Positions 20,431 to 31,621 of a stretch of DNA of 64,000 nucleotides are shown in pieces. The DNA is from Toxorhynchites rutilus septentrionalis (taxonomy: Eukaryota; Arthropoda; Insecta; Diptera; Culicidae). The DNA lies in contig NC_073746.1 in the NCBI RefSeq assembly GCF_029784135.1, forward strand, positions 75,011,542 through 75,075,541. The letters are read 5' to 3'. A program made the translations under genes and the position numbers. Under the pieces are notes generated by a model. The model was not told the origin of the DNA. It was given only the letters and a program-made list of their open reading frames with translations, and did no database searches. Each line of letters starts with the position of its first letter. Position 1 is the first letter of the stretch.

Positions 20431-21329
20431 TTTTGACGTGGGACTACGTCTAACCGGAGTATATGGGGGTGAAATGAAAACCTAAACACAGAACATGCAG
20501 AAAAAAATGTAAGATTTCGAATGCTTATAACTCGAACATTTCTTAATAGATCGGAAAGCTATTTGCATCAATTGATAGGAAATATTTCTACGCGTCTATC
20601 ACAATTAATAAAATGTTATTTTCCATTAGATAAACAATCGAATAACTGTAAAATGTCAAGCATTATCTAAACGCCCTAAAATCCAAATTTTGATTGGCCC
20701 GATTTACGGTTTCCCCATACAGACTTCAAAATCAATGTACCTGTGGGAATTCGCTTCGTAAATATACATGCAAGTAGGGGGTGTTTTTGTTCCCACTGAG
20801 CTGTGTTTCCCTAACACGGACGTCAAAACCAATGTGCCTGGAGGAATCCGCTTTGCAAATACATGTATACATGTAGGAGGTATTTTTGTTCAAACCAAAA
20901 TGGGTTTCCCTAACACGGACTTCGAAATCAATGTGCCTGGGTGACTCCGCAGTGCAAGTATATGCAAGATGCGAGTTCTTTTGTACTCGCTTGTCTTTGT
21001 GCAGACCGGGATATGTTTCCCTAAAACGTTCTTCTAAACTAAGAAGCCTGAGAAATTTGTCATTTCAGATACTAGAGGTGAATGAACTTTCGCGAGATGC
21101 AATGATTTCAGAGGGAAATGGAAAATACAATGATCGTTTGACAATTCTTCCGTTCACATATTTTGGTAGTCCTAGATATCATATCAAACGTAAATGGACG
21201 GTCATCAAATTTGCTTGTAACGAAGAACATAACATATTGCAATGTATGAATTGATCTTACATGGCAACTATTGAAACTTTTCTTACAAAGCAAATATCCT
21301 TGCGGTTATATCATAGATATAACACACCC
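20431..21329 (+). mobile_element. Helentron/HINE-like element, alpha subtype
   Basis: The 5' end TTTTGACGTGGGACTACGTC is at 20431, followed by the alpha leader, about four minisatellite units (20700-21060), the alpha 3' unique region (TTCCGTTCACATATTTTGG, TAACGAAGAACATAA) and the terminal hairpin with arms GGTTATATC/GATATAACC at about 21304-21324. The 3' subterminal inverted repeat is deleted relative to the copy at 43.3 kb. It inserted in a T run: the uninterrupted site is at 54430-54440. No coding capacity. Confidence 0.7.
20700..21060 (+). repeat. Minisatellite, about four diverged 90-95-bp units
   Basis: TTTCCCTAACACGGACTTC alternates with GCCTGGG...CGCTTTGCAAATA and TTTTTGTTC blocks. 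Confidence 0.75.
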
Positions 21330-21470
21330 ATTTTTGACGTAGAACTACGTCTTTCATTTCTGTACCGGGTTGTAAGTTCAATTATTCGAAAACGAGAGAG
21401 TGACACTGGACTGCAAGGTTTTGAACGTTAATACCTCTTTTCCGGCTGAACGGAGTGGTATGATAATCAT
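21330..21470 (+). mobile_element. 5' end of another palindromic-end element, abutting the previous one
   Basis: TTTTTGACGTAGAACTACGTC begins exactly where the previous element's hairpin and TTTT end, so two family members lie head to tail. The sequence then runs CTGTACCGGGTTGTAAG without a recognised 3' end. Confidence 0.55.
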
Positions 21471-21479
21471 TTCATTTTA

Positions 21480-21950
21480 AAGACAAAATGTCCAAGAGTA
21501 GTAGGCTTTAATTTGATATGTCGATCATCTGAATCGGTCCAGTAGTTCAAAAGTAATAGATTTTTAAAGAAAGTCATTTTTGGGAAAAAAGTGGAAAATG
21601 ATTTTTTGAACCATCGGGTAACTTCGAAAAATCATTACTCAAAAACGCCTTCCTGGTTTCGAGATATGTTATGTGAAAAACCCTCAGCTTCAAAAAAAAA
21701 ATATAAAAAACTATAGTGCCTTTGGTCATGAAAATGAAAACAATAAAAAAACGAATACAATCAATACTAACGAAAGCAGAATTCGAATTTTCTGCAGGTA
21801 CAGTATTTTTTTTTAAAAACACCAAATGATTGGCTTTGATTTCATATGTCGATCATCTGAATCGGTCCAGTAGTTCAAAAGTTCGAATTTTTTAAAAAAG
21901 TCATTCTTGGCAAAAATTCGAAAAAATGGTTTTTGGACCACCCTTAAATG
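21480..21950. repeat. Degenerate repeats around CGATCATCTGAATCGGTCCA
   Basis: GATATGTCGATCATCTGAAT, then CCAGTAGTTCAAAAGT, occurs at about 21517 and 21847. The same unit recurs at 23037, 39658 and 40056, and inverted or diverged near 38990 and 39320. The text between copies is also shared (GATATGTTATGTGAAAAA). Confidence 0.65.
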
Positions 21951-21954
21951 GAAA

Positions 21955-22290
21955 TGGGTGCAATAAATGATTCTATGGTGGCTTGACACTCCTTTCTCCT
22001 CTCTAAAGAGGAGGAGGGGATGGTGCTGAACAACTTGAGAGCTAATCATACAAATGGAATTAAACTTAGCATATAGAGGTTTTAGAGATCGATAAACGTT
22101 TCTATGGTGGTTCAACATTCCTCCCTCCTACCAAACAAATGAAACACAAATTTCTGCATAACTCGAAAATTAATCAATCAAATGGAGCCAAATTTGGCAT
22201 GTGAAGGTTTTTGAATATGAGAAATGTTTCTAGGATGGTATGATACCCCTCTCTCCTCTGAAATTGAGAGGGGTCCCGTAAAAATAATAC
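21955..22290 (+). repeat. Tandem repeat, about 2.5 units of roughly 130 bp
   Basis: TTTCTATGGTGGTT-type phrases at about 21972, 22100 and 22230 alternate with AATCAATCAAATGGAGCCAA and CTCCTCT-rich blocks. This is probably the interior of the dispersed repeat that ends at 22765. Confidence 0.65.
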
Positions 22291-22659
22291 ACATAATTCA
22301 ACCAAACATATTCCAACCAACTATGGCCATTGATTTCTTTTTTAATTTGATAAAACGCACTCCTATATCTTCTTCTATCTAAGGAAATAAAAATGGACCA
22401 CCGAATGTGTTGATAAGAGCAAAACTCTAGAAGGGAATTGTCCGATTTAGAGCTGTTTATATCATATTTTCTGAATCAAACATTTATTCCATGTAACGGA
22501 GAAACATGTTATTTGCAATTGGTTGAAAAATCGTGAACGAGAATCGTGTCTTAAAATAATCTGATATAATAATGACGAGTTTTGGTAGAAGTAATAGGAA
22601 TTTTATAGTATAATGTAGTTTTAAAGGGTAGATTATAAAATCAATCAATGAACAGTTCT

Positions 22660-22765
22660 GCGATTGGACCTATGAACGCGCGCTTAGTAAAAAAACGTGA
22701 ATATGATAACGAAAAATAAATTTTGGGCGGGACGAAGTTTGCCGGGTTAGCTAGTTAGTTTTAAA
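22660..22765 (+). repeat. End of a dispersed repeat
   Basis: Ends GGGCGGGACGAAGTTTGCCG, then GGTTAGCTAGTTAG. Its inverse resembles the start at 17668 (ACTAGCTG-ACCC-type). I recall this terminus from many insect genomes but cannot name the family here. Confidence 0.45.
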
Positions 22766-23228
22766 TATTAGGTTTGCAAAAAAAATGGATTTAGTTTTCG
22801 TAATTATTGTTTTTTAAAAATGCATATGGTTAAGAGATAGAGGCCGCTATTTTTTTCTTAAAAGCTTAGGTTTTTTTCACAAAACATATTCAAAATCAGA
22901 AATGTGATTTTTTTTCATTTTTGAGTTATTATTTTTCAAAGTTAACATTTTTCCAGTTTTCGTTCAGTATTTTTTTCTTTTTTGTACTTTTTGCGTATGT
23001 GATAATTTTTTAAAGAAGACTTTTTTTTGGCTTTACTTTGATATGTCGATCATCTGAGTTGGTCCAGTAGTTCAAAAGTTATGATTTTTTTTAAAAAGTC
23101 GTTTTTGAAAAAAAAAAGGCAAAACATGATTTTTCGAACCATCCTAAAATGGAATGAGAACCCTTAAAGAACCAAAATTATGGGTCTAATATTTTGCGAT
23201 AGGGAACAAAACTACCAATTTTCTTGAA
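22766..23228. repeat. AT-rich repeat relic, partner of the 38.8-40.2 kb element
   Basis: Contains the CGATCATCTGAGTTGGTCCA unit (23045) and ends TTTTGCGATAGGGAACAAAA, then CTACCAATTTTCTTGAAAAT. This matches the right end of the TIR element at 38.8-40.2 kb. Confidence 0.6.
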
Positions 23229-25259
23229 AATCTAGTTTCAGTAGTCTGAGTAAGATTTCATAGATTCGAACGATGCTTAACATGGATAAGCACTTGATTG
23301 GAAACTCCTGAAAATCAAGTCCAAACTGTAGGACCCAATTTGTTGGTTCTCTAACCAGATTGTGAACGGTGGATTGGATGATCTGGCGAGCCGTCTCGCA
23401 AGGCACCCTCAAGAAGTAACGCGGAGCAATCCAATATCGCAATAGCCTCCGGCTTTTTCTCTCCGGTTCGATGGTTCGCGCTAGCGCCTGACTGCCCATG
23501 CGAATTTCGATTCCCACCCAAACCGGGCCGAGTGGTTCTGATTTGGTAACACGAGAGTGTTTGATTATAGTTAATAAAATTCTGATAACGACGACGAATG
23601 TTTAGCTGTGGGGCTTCTGTGCTGGGCGCAATGGGTGCCTTACCTTACCTTTTGCTGCGGTCAGTGCGCGGTTCAGCGCGAGGATTGATGTTAAGGTCTT
23701 ATTGCGAAATTGCAGGTTTTCGGAATTCAATTTTATGGACTCGCGCCCGGTGCGGTGGTGGATTATTTATCGAGTGTGATTCCAATCTCGGTGGGTTGCC
23801 TCGCAATGCCATTTCGAACCGCAGGGATTCTTTTCGTACCTAGATACAAGCTGAGGGATGATAAATTTCGTGACAGATGGAGCGCGCGTCGAATTTGTAA
23901 CCGTCGCTTCAAACCGACCTCTAATCTGGTGTGGTGTGAACAATGGAATTTTTCAGTTGGAGTCGGGAAGAGGAAGAGTGCGAGGAAAAAAAACGATGGG
24001 GACGAACAACCTGGTCGAGCAAACACCTTTTCCTGTTGCTTTTCCCACTGCTCGTAGCAGGTCCTGGCAGAGATCGAAAGGTGTGCAATGTGTTGTGATG
24101 GCGAGGATATCCAGCATCCTCGGAATCGGAATCGGAAAACAGGAACCAAAACGAGATTTTTTCAACATGATACACATTTTATGACCGGGTGCTGTTTCAG
24201 TCAGCCCTCCCATTTAGATACATGCGCTACATCGCCACATCTCCCGGTGTTATTTCGCATACTCCGATTTCAGGTTGTTGCTTTCGTACCAATTTCTCCC
24301 CCCGTTTTGAAGCATAATAACAATCGTCAACCCCTAGTTTATAATGGGAATTTTAACGAACTGTACCCCTCATTACCATTAAAAATATTGAGAGTGGTTT
24401 TCAATTTATGCCGAAGGTTTTTTTTTATCTCAACCGGCTCCGAATGTCACGACAGGCCTAAGTCCTATTGTGCTCTGCCAGGTTCATCCTATAGTTCACG
24501 GCAAGGACAACCTTGAACAAACCAACGAGATAGGATTTCGACGCAACACGTTCACCGACCGCTACCGAAACCCGGAAAAACTCGTTTCCTATCCAGCAGG
24601 AGTAATCCGGCACCGTACACACCAAAACCGTACAATATTATTACAATTTGAAGAGCGCATCGGTGCCTCATTACGCATTCAGTAAATTCTCCAAGCCTTC
24701 CACCATCTGCGGCATTCTTTCGGAGGAAAAGGTTAAAAATATTTACACTTTCGGGATCACACCATCCAGGCCAGAAATCCGGTTCCAGGATGACGACTAA
24801 TTAATTTTCACATCTTGTTTACAGGTACTGTGCCGCCGAAATTTCGATGACGCGACGCGATTCACCCTGCTTCAGAATCTACCAACCCCTCTAATCTCTT
24901 TGACCCCTGCGATTCGAGATGATAACTCTGCGGCGCCGACACTGGCTCGAAGATGCGGCTCATTAATGTATGCGCATCATCGGTCAGGTAGAAATCCTGA
25001 TACTGATCGCGCAATGATTCAGCGCATTACTCATCCTGCCGTGGTCCTTGCGATAAAAAATGGGACTAAATTTATGATAATTTCACGGAATATTAATAAA
25101 AATTCCGTGATGTAACGGTTATTTATCTCCCCAGCCGAGCTGAGTCGCGAACGTGGGAATCTTGGTCGAATCCGTTGCAGCGGAAGTGCTCTGTATTTCT
25201 CTGAAAGTTCAAGAAGCTTCTGAGATATGCCACCAATCCACACGAATGTTCGAAGAATT
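23229..25259. other. Low-copy-looking sequence, no gene recognised
   Basis: GC content is higher here than around it and no window repeat recurs. Overlapping frames of 80-140 codons on both strands (for example 24088-24516) show no known domain, and similar lengths on both strands argue against coding. It could be host intronic, regulatory or intergenic DNA. Confidence 0.4.
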
Positions 25260-25690
25260 TTCTAATTTCATATTTTTGATTTAGCTGAAACTTTGCCAAC
25301 TTGTTCTGTTCTAGGCCATTTTACGGTATTAGGAAAACGGATTACTTGAAATGGTGTCCTAGACAAAGATACAGATTATAATTTTGCGTTTCTGAAAACA
25401 GTACTCACTGAAAAAAAAACTTTTTTTGTTTACAAACAAATTGAGAATAAAATTGAAAAATGGAATATCTCAAAAACATGAATTTTTGACTCTAACAACT
25501 GATAGAAATTTGATCCTGGCCAATTGAAAAATAGTTTTATGGAATTTGCACGTTTTTTGCAAAAAAAAGAAAAAAAAAACTATAATATCTACAAAATTCT
25601 CGTCAGAGAATAAAGTTTAGGAAATTGTTTGAATTTTCATAAAAAATACCAAACAAAATTACACTGAAAACAAAATTGGGTATTGTGCTT
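25260..25690. other. A/T-rich interval with poly-A and poly-T runs
   Basis: No gene or clear terminal repeats. Confidence 0.35.
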
Positions 25691-25753
25691 GGGTTTGGGT
25701 ATTGTGTTGATTGCCACGCGAATAACTCAATCAGCAGACGTCATCATTTTGAA

Positions 25754-26075
25754 ACCTTTGAAGAGTGCCTGGGAGACTGCTGTATCGGAGTGGTGGATCG
25801 AAAACGGAGGTTAGAATCTGTTGCTAAAGCACTTTCCTGGCGTACTGCAAAATACTATGAGCAAAAGAATCAAAGGGGCCAGTATGAGGAACGGATTCAG
25901 AGTTTGCGGATTATTCCCTTTCGGTCCTGAGAATGTTGATTACGCCAAAATGCAACCAACCCTCATAAATGTGGAGCTCAAGACACAGACAAGATCTCCT
26001 ACCTTAAATAAAGTCGAGGTCAATTTTGATTGCATGAGGAACTCGAAGGACAGGATGTTATGCTAGAAGATTCGG
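25754..26075 (+). pseudogene. pogo-type transposase relic, first part
   Basis: The frame reads KSAWETAVSEWWIENGG, a TAG, then NLLLKHFPGVLQNTM, MRNGFRVCGLFPFGPENVDY, AKMQPTLINVELKTQ, and onward to CMRNSKDRMLC. The (N)GFRxCGLFPF(D/G)P(E/N)xVDY block is the C-terminal part of the DDE domain of pogo/Tigger-type transposases. One in-frame stop is seen and the N-terminal CENP-B-like domain is missing. Homologous-looking coding text resumes at 27461 after the nested SINE. The outer ends of the transposon were not found. Confidence 0.7.
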
Positions 26076-26092
26076 TCATCATTCCAACTACT

Positions 26093-26290
26093 ATTTCTTC
26101 TTCTTGAATGGCGTTCACGTTCCCTGTGGAACTTTTGCCATCTCAACGTACGCATTAACTAGCGTCATTTATTAATACTTAGTTGAGATTTCTTAAGCCA
26201 AATAATACGACTTGAATGTATTCCGAGGGGCAAGCTCTAGAATACGCGTGACCACAGTGCAAGTTGAAGGAAATTTCTTTGACGAAAAAA
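26093..26290 (-). mobile_element. tRNA-derived SINE, 3' body (split copy)
   Basis: The minus strand gives TTTTTCGTCAAAGAAATTTC, the GCGTATTCTAGAGCTTG body and a GAAGAA tail. Its tRNA head is 1.1 kb away at 27377-27460, separated by an alpha-subtype element. Flanks ATTCCAACTACT (about 26079) and ATTACAACTCCT (27461) look like a decayed target duplication. Confidence 0.8.
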
Positions 26291-27376
26291 ATGGGTGGGT
26301 TATATCTATGATATAACCGAAAGGTTGACGTGGGACTACCTTAGCTTAGCAATCATTTGTTTGTATTGATTAAATTTTTGATTGAATGAAACAATTTTTT
26401 TCTCTATTATAGTGACTTTCAGCACATTTTGGCTGGTTCGTCACTTTTACTTCCATTTTTGGAATAATGTCGGGAGTGAGAATTGAACTCGTGATCTTTA
26501 GCGTTAGAGGTATGGATGATCGCCTCCACAAATGTAATAATTTCCGAATTCAATTGAATTCAATATATTTGTTTTGTGAGTAAAAAGATTGTATAATGAC
26601 ATATAAGCACAATTCACGCATTGTGATAGATTATGTTCTTCGTTACAAGTAAATTTAATGGCAGTCCTTTTACGTTTGGTATGATGACATCTTGGTCTAG
26701 AAGCCTGTGTTAGACAACCACATTTCAGTCGGAAGAAAAATGCCCCCGATTTCCATGTATTTGCAATCCCGATTTCCCCAGACACCTTGGTTTAGAAGTC
26801 TGTATTAGGTAAACACATTTCAGTCGGAACAAAAATGCCCCCGATCTGCATGAATTTGCAATGCCAGTTTCCCCAGACACTTTGGTTCTGAAGTCTGTGT
26901 TGGGGAAACACATTTCAGTAGGAACAAAAATGGCCCCGACATACATATATACGTAATGCCAATTTCCCCACGCTTCATGGATTTGAAGTCTGTGTTAGGG
27001 AAACACATTTCAGTCGGAACAAAAATGCCCCCGACTTTAAAGTATTTGCAATGCCGATTTCTCTAATGCTGCTTGGTTTTGATGGCTGTGTTGGGGAAAC
27101 CGTAAATCGGGCCAATCAAAACGAGGTAGTTAGGGCGTTTAGATAACGCTTAACATTTTACAGTTATTCAATTGTTTATCTAATGAAAAATAACATTTTA
27201 TTAATTGCGATAGAAGCGTAGAAATATTCCCTATCAATTGATGCAAACATCTTTCAGATCCAGTAAAAAATGTTCGAGCTATAAGCATTCGGTATCTTTA
27301 ATTTTTTTCTTTATGTTTTGAGTTTAGGTTTTCATTTTACCCCCCATATACTCCGGTTAGACGTAGTCCCACGTCA
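26291..27376 (-). mobile_element. Helentron/HINE-like element, alpha subtype, complete, inside a SINE
   Basis: On the minus strand the 5' end GACGTGGGACTACGTC lies at about 27360-27376, followed by the alpha leader, about five minisatellite units (27110 down to 26690), the alpha unique region, the inverted subterminal repeat (GGTAGTCCCACGTCAACC, about 26318-26335) and the terminal hairpin GGTTATATC/GATATAACC (26300-26320), ending in CACCCA. The SINE's TTTTT run is the insertion point. All expected parts are present. Confidence 0.75.
26690..27110 (-). repeat. Minisatellite, about five 93-bp units
   Basis: AAACACATTTCAGTCGGAAC alternates with AATGCCCCCGA and TTTGCAATGCC blocks in minus orientation relative to the 43.6-kb array. 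Confidence 0.8.
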
Positions 27377-27460
27377 AAAATCCCCCGGCCAGAACGGGAA
27401 TCGAACCCGAACACCCGGCTTGATAATGTGCAACGCTAACCACTCGGCCACGGGTGCACC
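27377..27460 (-). mobile_element. tRNA-derived SINE, tRNA head (split copy)
   Basis: The minus strand GGTGCACCCGTGGCCGAGTG has the A box and GGTTCGATTCC the B box, ending CCGGCCGGGGGATTTTT. It belongs with 26093-26290. Confidence 0.85.
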
Positions 27461-27645
27461 ATTACAACTCCTCTCCTGCAGAAAAGGAAATCATCCGGCA
27501 GCTATATGAGATGTTGTTGATGCCCATCGATTCGCAGGGAACCAGCAATACACTTCAGGAGATAACTATGTCAAGTGACTTCATATCCGAAGATGATCCA
27601 AAATTTGTTGAGGAGGTAGGTGAAGATAGGAAAGGCAGAAAATAG
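27461..27645 (+). pseudogene. pogo-type transposase relic, second part
   Basis: The open frame includes SPAEKEIIRQLYEMLLMPID and SDFISEDDPKFVEEVGED, then ends at TAG 27643-27645. It is collinear with 25754-26075 once the SINE and its nested element are removed. The acidic tail is typical in style of pogo-type C-termini, but this part lacks a diagnostic motif. Confidence 0.5.
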
Positions 27646-27739
27646 TAATAGAACACCGCATAGTGTCATAAATACTTAAACAATGAACAGTTAATATAGT
27701 AGAAAAGTAAACAATTTGACGAATAAAACGGGTATCACA

Positions 27740-28180
27740 GCAACGAGCAATCTTGTTGCCTAAATGCGGGAGTTAGCTCACATTATACGTCGATGAGTAT
27801 TATGAATTATTCTTCGTTTTCCGATAATAGGCATTTATCAGTTGGCAGAATTGATGGAGGGGTGACCATGGAATTGTTTTGGAGATGATCTTGGATGGTT
27901 TTACTATATTCTCCCCAAAGATTTGACGAGAGCATGGCTCAAGAGATTAAACGCTGGTAGAGAATTTATTAGATCGATGTTCAGGTTGTTGTCCAATCAA
28001 TTCGTGCTCATTTCGCGTTTTATCGTGTAGGTCTTGCTACTAACAGTTTATGTAATTGTGGTCCAGGATATGATGATATCAGGCATGTTGTTTGGTAATG
28101 TAAAAAAAATGTGATTAAAGATTTTGACTAGCTGCTGATTTAGAGGTTTGAAAGAGTATACTCACACATGTCAGATCATG
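27740..28180 (+). pseudogene. I/Loner-type LINE ORF2 relic (RNase H to C-terminal zinc region)
   Basis: Pieces in shifting frames: DDLGWFYYILPKDLT, RAWLKRLNAGREFIRSMFRL, HFALYRVGLATNSLCNCGPG, then YDDIRHVVW followed by a stop near 28096. CNCG...H is the same zinc-binding tail as at 13326-13395. Stops and frameshifts make it dead. No 3' tail or target duplication was identified. Confidence 0.7.
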
Positions 28181-28547
28181 ATAGCTTAAATAGTCGCAAT
28201 TTTGATATTATGTTACCCATATATGTCTTCCTTAGAAGTAAATATGTTATTTTATTTTGCTTCTCTAACATTAGTCGTAATTGCATTTATAAAACTAATA
28301 CCGTACAATGGCATCGTACCCAGTGCCGAAAAAGTTGCAAGGTTTCAGCTAATTAAAAAAAATTAAATTGAAATGGTTTCGTGTTGATTGGTGGAGTACC
28401 TCCTATTGCAATGTCTATATCAATCCTATATGAATCCTGTGCTGATGGCACTCTTGCTTGTGAACTTTTCCTGTTATTAATGCCTCAGTGATGAAAACCT
28501 TTGTCTACTCTCCACAACTACAGATCCCTTGCCAACTTACGGGTAAA
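28181..28547. other. AT-rich interval, no gene recognised
   Basis: Nothing recognised. Confidence 0.3.
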
Positions 28548-28797
28548 GGGCCTGGCCGGGTATTGAAGTAAAAAGTGCTCCAAACCAAATAATCCGCTCT
28601 ATGCAAAATATTGTATAGGGTACTAAATAACAAATTTTGACTATTTTTTTGAACCCCTATGAGGTTCAACGAAGGATCTATGGTAAAAAACGTACTTTTA
28701 GATTTTGCACGCCATTTCCGATAGCTTCGAGATAAAAATTCGAAAAAAATACTTAAAGTGCATCTTATAATGGTGTATCGAGAAATGTTATAAAAAA
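28548..28797 (+). repeat. Inverted repeat partner of 33695-33935
   Basis: Shared text includes AGTGCTCCAAACCAAATAAT, GAACCCCTATGAGGTTC and AGCTTCGAGATAAAAATT. A third relic is at about 59955-60070. Confidence 0.7.
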
Positions 28798-29492
28798 GTC
28801 ACAGGAGGGTTGTGTCCGAGACATGACCGCATAGTTGACGCAGGATTCCGTTAGGCTATCTTTTGAATTTGGAAAAGTTTGAAGAATTACACCGTTAAAC
28901 TCTTTGATAATGATTTGGTTTTAATGTCCCCATTAGGGAACACATTTCGGTAGGAACAAAAGTTCCCCCTACTTTCATGTATTTGCAATGTCGATTTCCC
29001 CCCGGTAGCTTGGTTTAGATGTCTCTGTTAGGAAACACATTTCGGTGGGAACGAAATGTGTTTCCTAACTTTCCCCCAGGCAGTTTGGTTTTGATGTCTC
29101 TGTTAGGGAACACATTTGGATAGAAACAAAAGCTCCCCCTACTTTTATGTATATGCAATACCGATTTCTCCCAGGCAGCATGGTTTTAATGTCTCTGTTG
29201 GGGACCCGCCGCATATATTGTCAATTTCGACCAATCAGAAGTGGGTATTTCCGTTAAGATAGGGGTTGAGATTTTTCAATTGTTCGATAGTTAGTTTCAT
29301 GACATATATTATTTTCTTCAGTACAAAAAATTGTTATGGAGTGTCGAAATCGATTGGCGCAAAAATTTAATCAATCCATCATGAAACGACTGAGCAATAA
29401 CGTTTGAAATTGGACAATTTTCAAGATGTGCTCGATTTTCGATTTTCAATTTGTACCCCAATATGTTCCCGAAAGACGTAATCCTACGTCAA
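28798..29492 (-). mobile_element. Helentron/HINE-like element, beta subtype, complete
   Basis: On the minus strand the 5' end TTTTTGACGTAGGATTACGT is at 29472-29492, then the beta leader, about three minisatellite units (29215-28920), a histone-downstream-element-like AAAGAG region (28898-28905) without the stem-loop, the inverted repeat CGGAATCCTGCGTCAAC (28836-28852), a hairpin (GTGTC/GACAT, 28815-28830) and the tail AACCCTCCTGTGAC. It is flanked by T runs. It combines the minisatellite and the histone-cassette 3' end in one element. Confidence 0.7.
28920..29215 (-). repeat. Minisatellite, about three units
   Basis: GGAACACATTTCGGTAGGAA and CCCCCTACTTTCATGTATTT repeat; same unit as elsewhere. 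Confidence 0.75.
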
Positions 29493-31271
29493 AAATTACA
29501 TCAAAAATTTAAGTACTATAAAAGTTCTTGAAATGTTGTTTTTTTTTGGGGGATTTAGAGATTCACTACTACTCTAATTCGTATTTAAATTTTATTCTGC
29601 ACTTTTTTTTAGATATGTACGATTTTTCTGAGAATTTTAACAGTGTTTCGCGGTACAATAAAAATATATTTCAAAATTTTTATTTTTTTAAGAAGTATGA
29701 GACCCATTACTGGTTTAGTTTATATTTGAATATGTATATTTAATTGTTTTCATTATTTATTATATTTGTTGATAATGGTGATCTGTTACTGCTGTTACTT
29801 TTCCTCAGTCTTTGGGCAAAGATGCGGAAGGTTTGTTGGGAGATGCTCATGCAGTCCGGGCCAGACTTCAAGTGGATACCCCCTATCAGTGACTTTTTTG
29901 GTCAGATTGTGAAAAATAATGAAGTTTTTTTTACAAATTTTGTTACATTCGTCCATGCAATACATTCTGTCAAATTTATACCGGGAATTTCTTTTTCTTT
30001 TTTAAATACTTAAATACCCCTCTGAATCATTATACATTTTCCAACGCAAAATCCATTTTTTATAGCTGTATTCAAGAATTGCCATAAAATAGTACGTTCA
30101 ATACCCGATACATTATTAAAAATTATGAATATAAAAAAACAAGTACGGACACAGCAGTATCTCAAAACATAATTTAATAATTCCATAATTTCAAATTATT
30201 AGAAAATTGTACCGCAAAACCCTATGAAATTCTGAAAAAAAACACATATCAAAAACACGTACATTTGAATGAAAATTATGTTTTATCGAATCAAAAATTT
30301 AAAATCAAAATTTCGAAATACCAAAAAATTACTTTGATTTTAAAAATTGGATTTTCTATATTTTTTTCATAATTTGTCGTGGTACACCATAATAGACGTA
30401 CTTTGAGTATTTTGTCGAATTTTCATTTCCAAGCCTATTGAGTATGGCGTGAAAATAACAAAAACTACAGTTCTTACAGTGAACAATGTAGGGATTCAAA
30501 AAATTACTTAATTTTTCTGATTTGATAGCTTATACACCATATTCCATAGCGCTGGTCTGCCGAATTTCGCAAACTGACGCAAGCGCCGGAGGTAAGAATT
30601 TTCAGTACGGGACCTTTTGTGAAATTGCATGTATAATTAGCATACGCGTACATTACGAAAATCTGATCTGTACAAAATGTGTATTGTTGATGGAAAAACA
30701 TTGCCATCGGCTTGATTTTTGAAAAAATGCAGTTTTTATCCAGCTATGCCACCAACGCCAGTCTGTTGTGGAAACAGCAAATTTAAATCGCTGTTTCCAC
30801 AACCGATTGGCGTTCATCCATCAAAGTATGCAAGAATCTGTTTCCAATTATTTTCTTCAACATGCTGCCGTTGAGCGAAGCATCAGGAAGCATCAGGGAG
30901 AAGAATTCACACACCTGCCCAACTTTGTAGCAGGCGTCGAGCAGGTTAACGTAGTTGAGAACCCGATTGTAATAATTATGGACAGCACCGATTTTTTCGA
31001 ATTCAAAATGCAATTGTACTTTTCACGAACACATGACTACAATACAATTAAAGATTTTAGGATAATAACAAAATATTAGAAAATGAACAAAATAAATTTT
31101 CTTTTAATTATTTAATATTTTTGCGCCGCGCACCACCAATATCTCACAACTATCTTGAAAAGACGTAGAAACACATTTGAATAAGAATTAGAGCAGTAGT
31201 GATCTCTAAATCTTCAAAAAAAAATTTCAATATTTCAAGATTTTTCAGTACTTTTATTTTTGATATTTTTT
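29493..31271. other. Very AT-rich interval; one unassigned open frame
   Basis: No known gene. An open frame at 30768-31079 (103 codons, plus strand) begins METANLNRCFHNRLAF and includes ENPIVIIMDSTDFFEF. Neighbouring frames at 30560-30720 also read protein-like (KLTQAPEVRIFSTGPFVKLH). It may be the decayed end of an unidentified mobile-element protein. The rest shows no repeat ends. Confidence 0.35.
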
Positions 31272-31621
31272 TTAACACTAAACCTCCCGATGTTTCAAGC
31301 AGTCTTCCGAAAAACACTTACACATGTCCACGCGATGTGAAAATTCCATGTTTTTGTTTGAATTCGAACATGATTCTCGCTAGTGTTGAGTGTCTATCCC
31401 CAACACGAACAATGATACACAAACATAGACATGTGCAAACAAACACGATGTTTATAATTCAAGAACATCATGTACAAACATATCACCCGATGTCGCAGTA
31501 TTCATTGCTTTCGTTCAGTTTCTTTTCATACACGGAAAGAAATTATTCATCCCAAATCATTTCTTCGTAGAATACTTTTTCACAGAAACGAACTTGAAAT
31601 TTAGGCTATAAGTTCATGCAC

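Noticed and set aside
20431..21329. Cut-and-paste MITE interpretation of the palindromic-end family
   Set aside because: Ends are asymmetric (hairpin only at one side) and no consistent target duplication other than T runs was seen. Helentron-like architecture fits better, though this remains inference.
24088..24516. 142-codon frame on the plus strand
   Set aside because: Several frames of similar length overlap it on both strands, a sign of GC-richer non-coding sequence rather than a gene.
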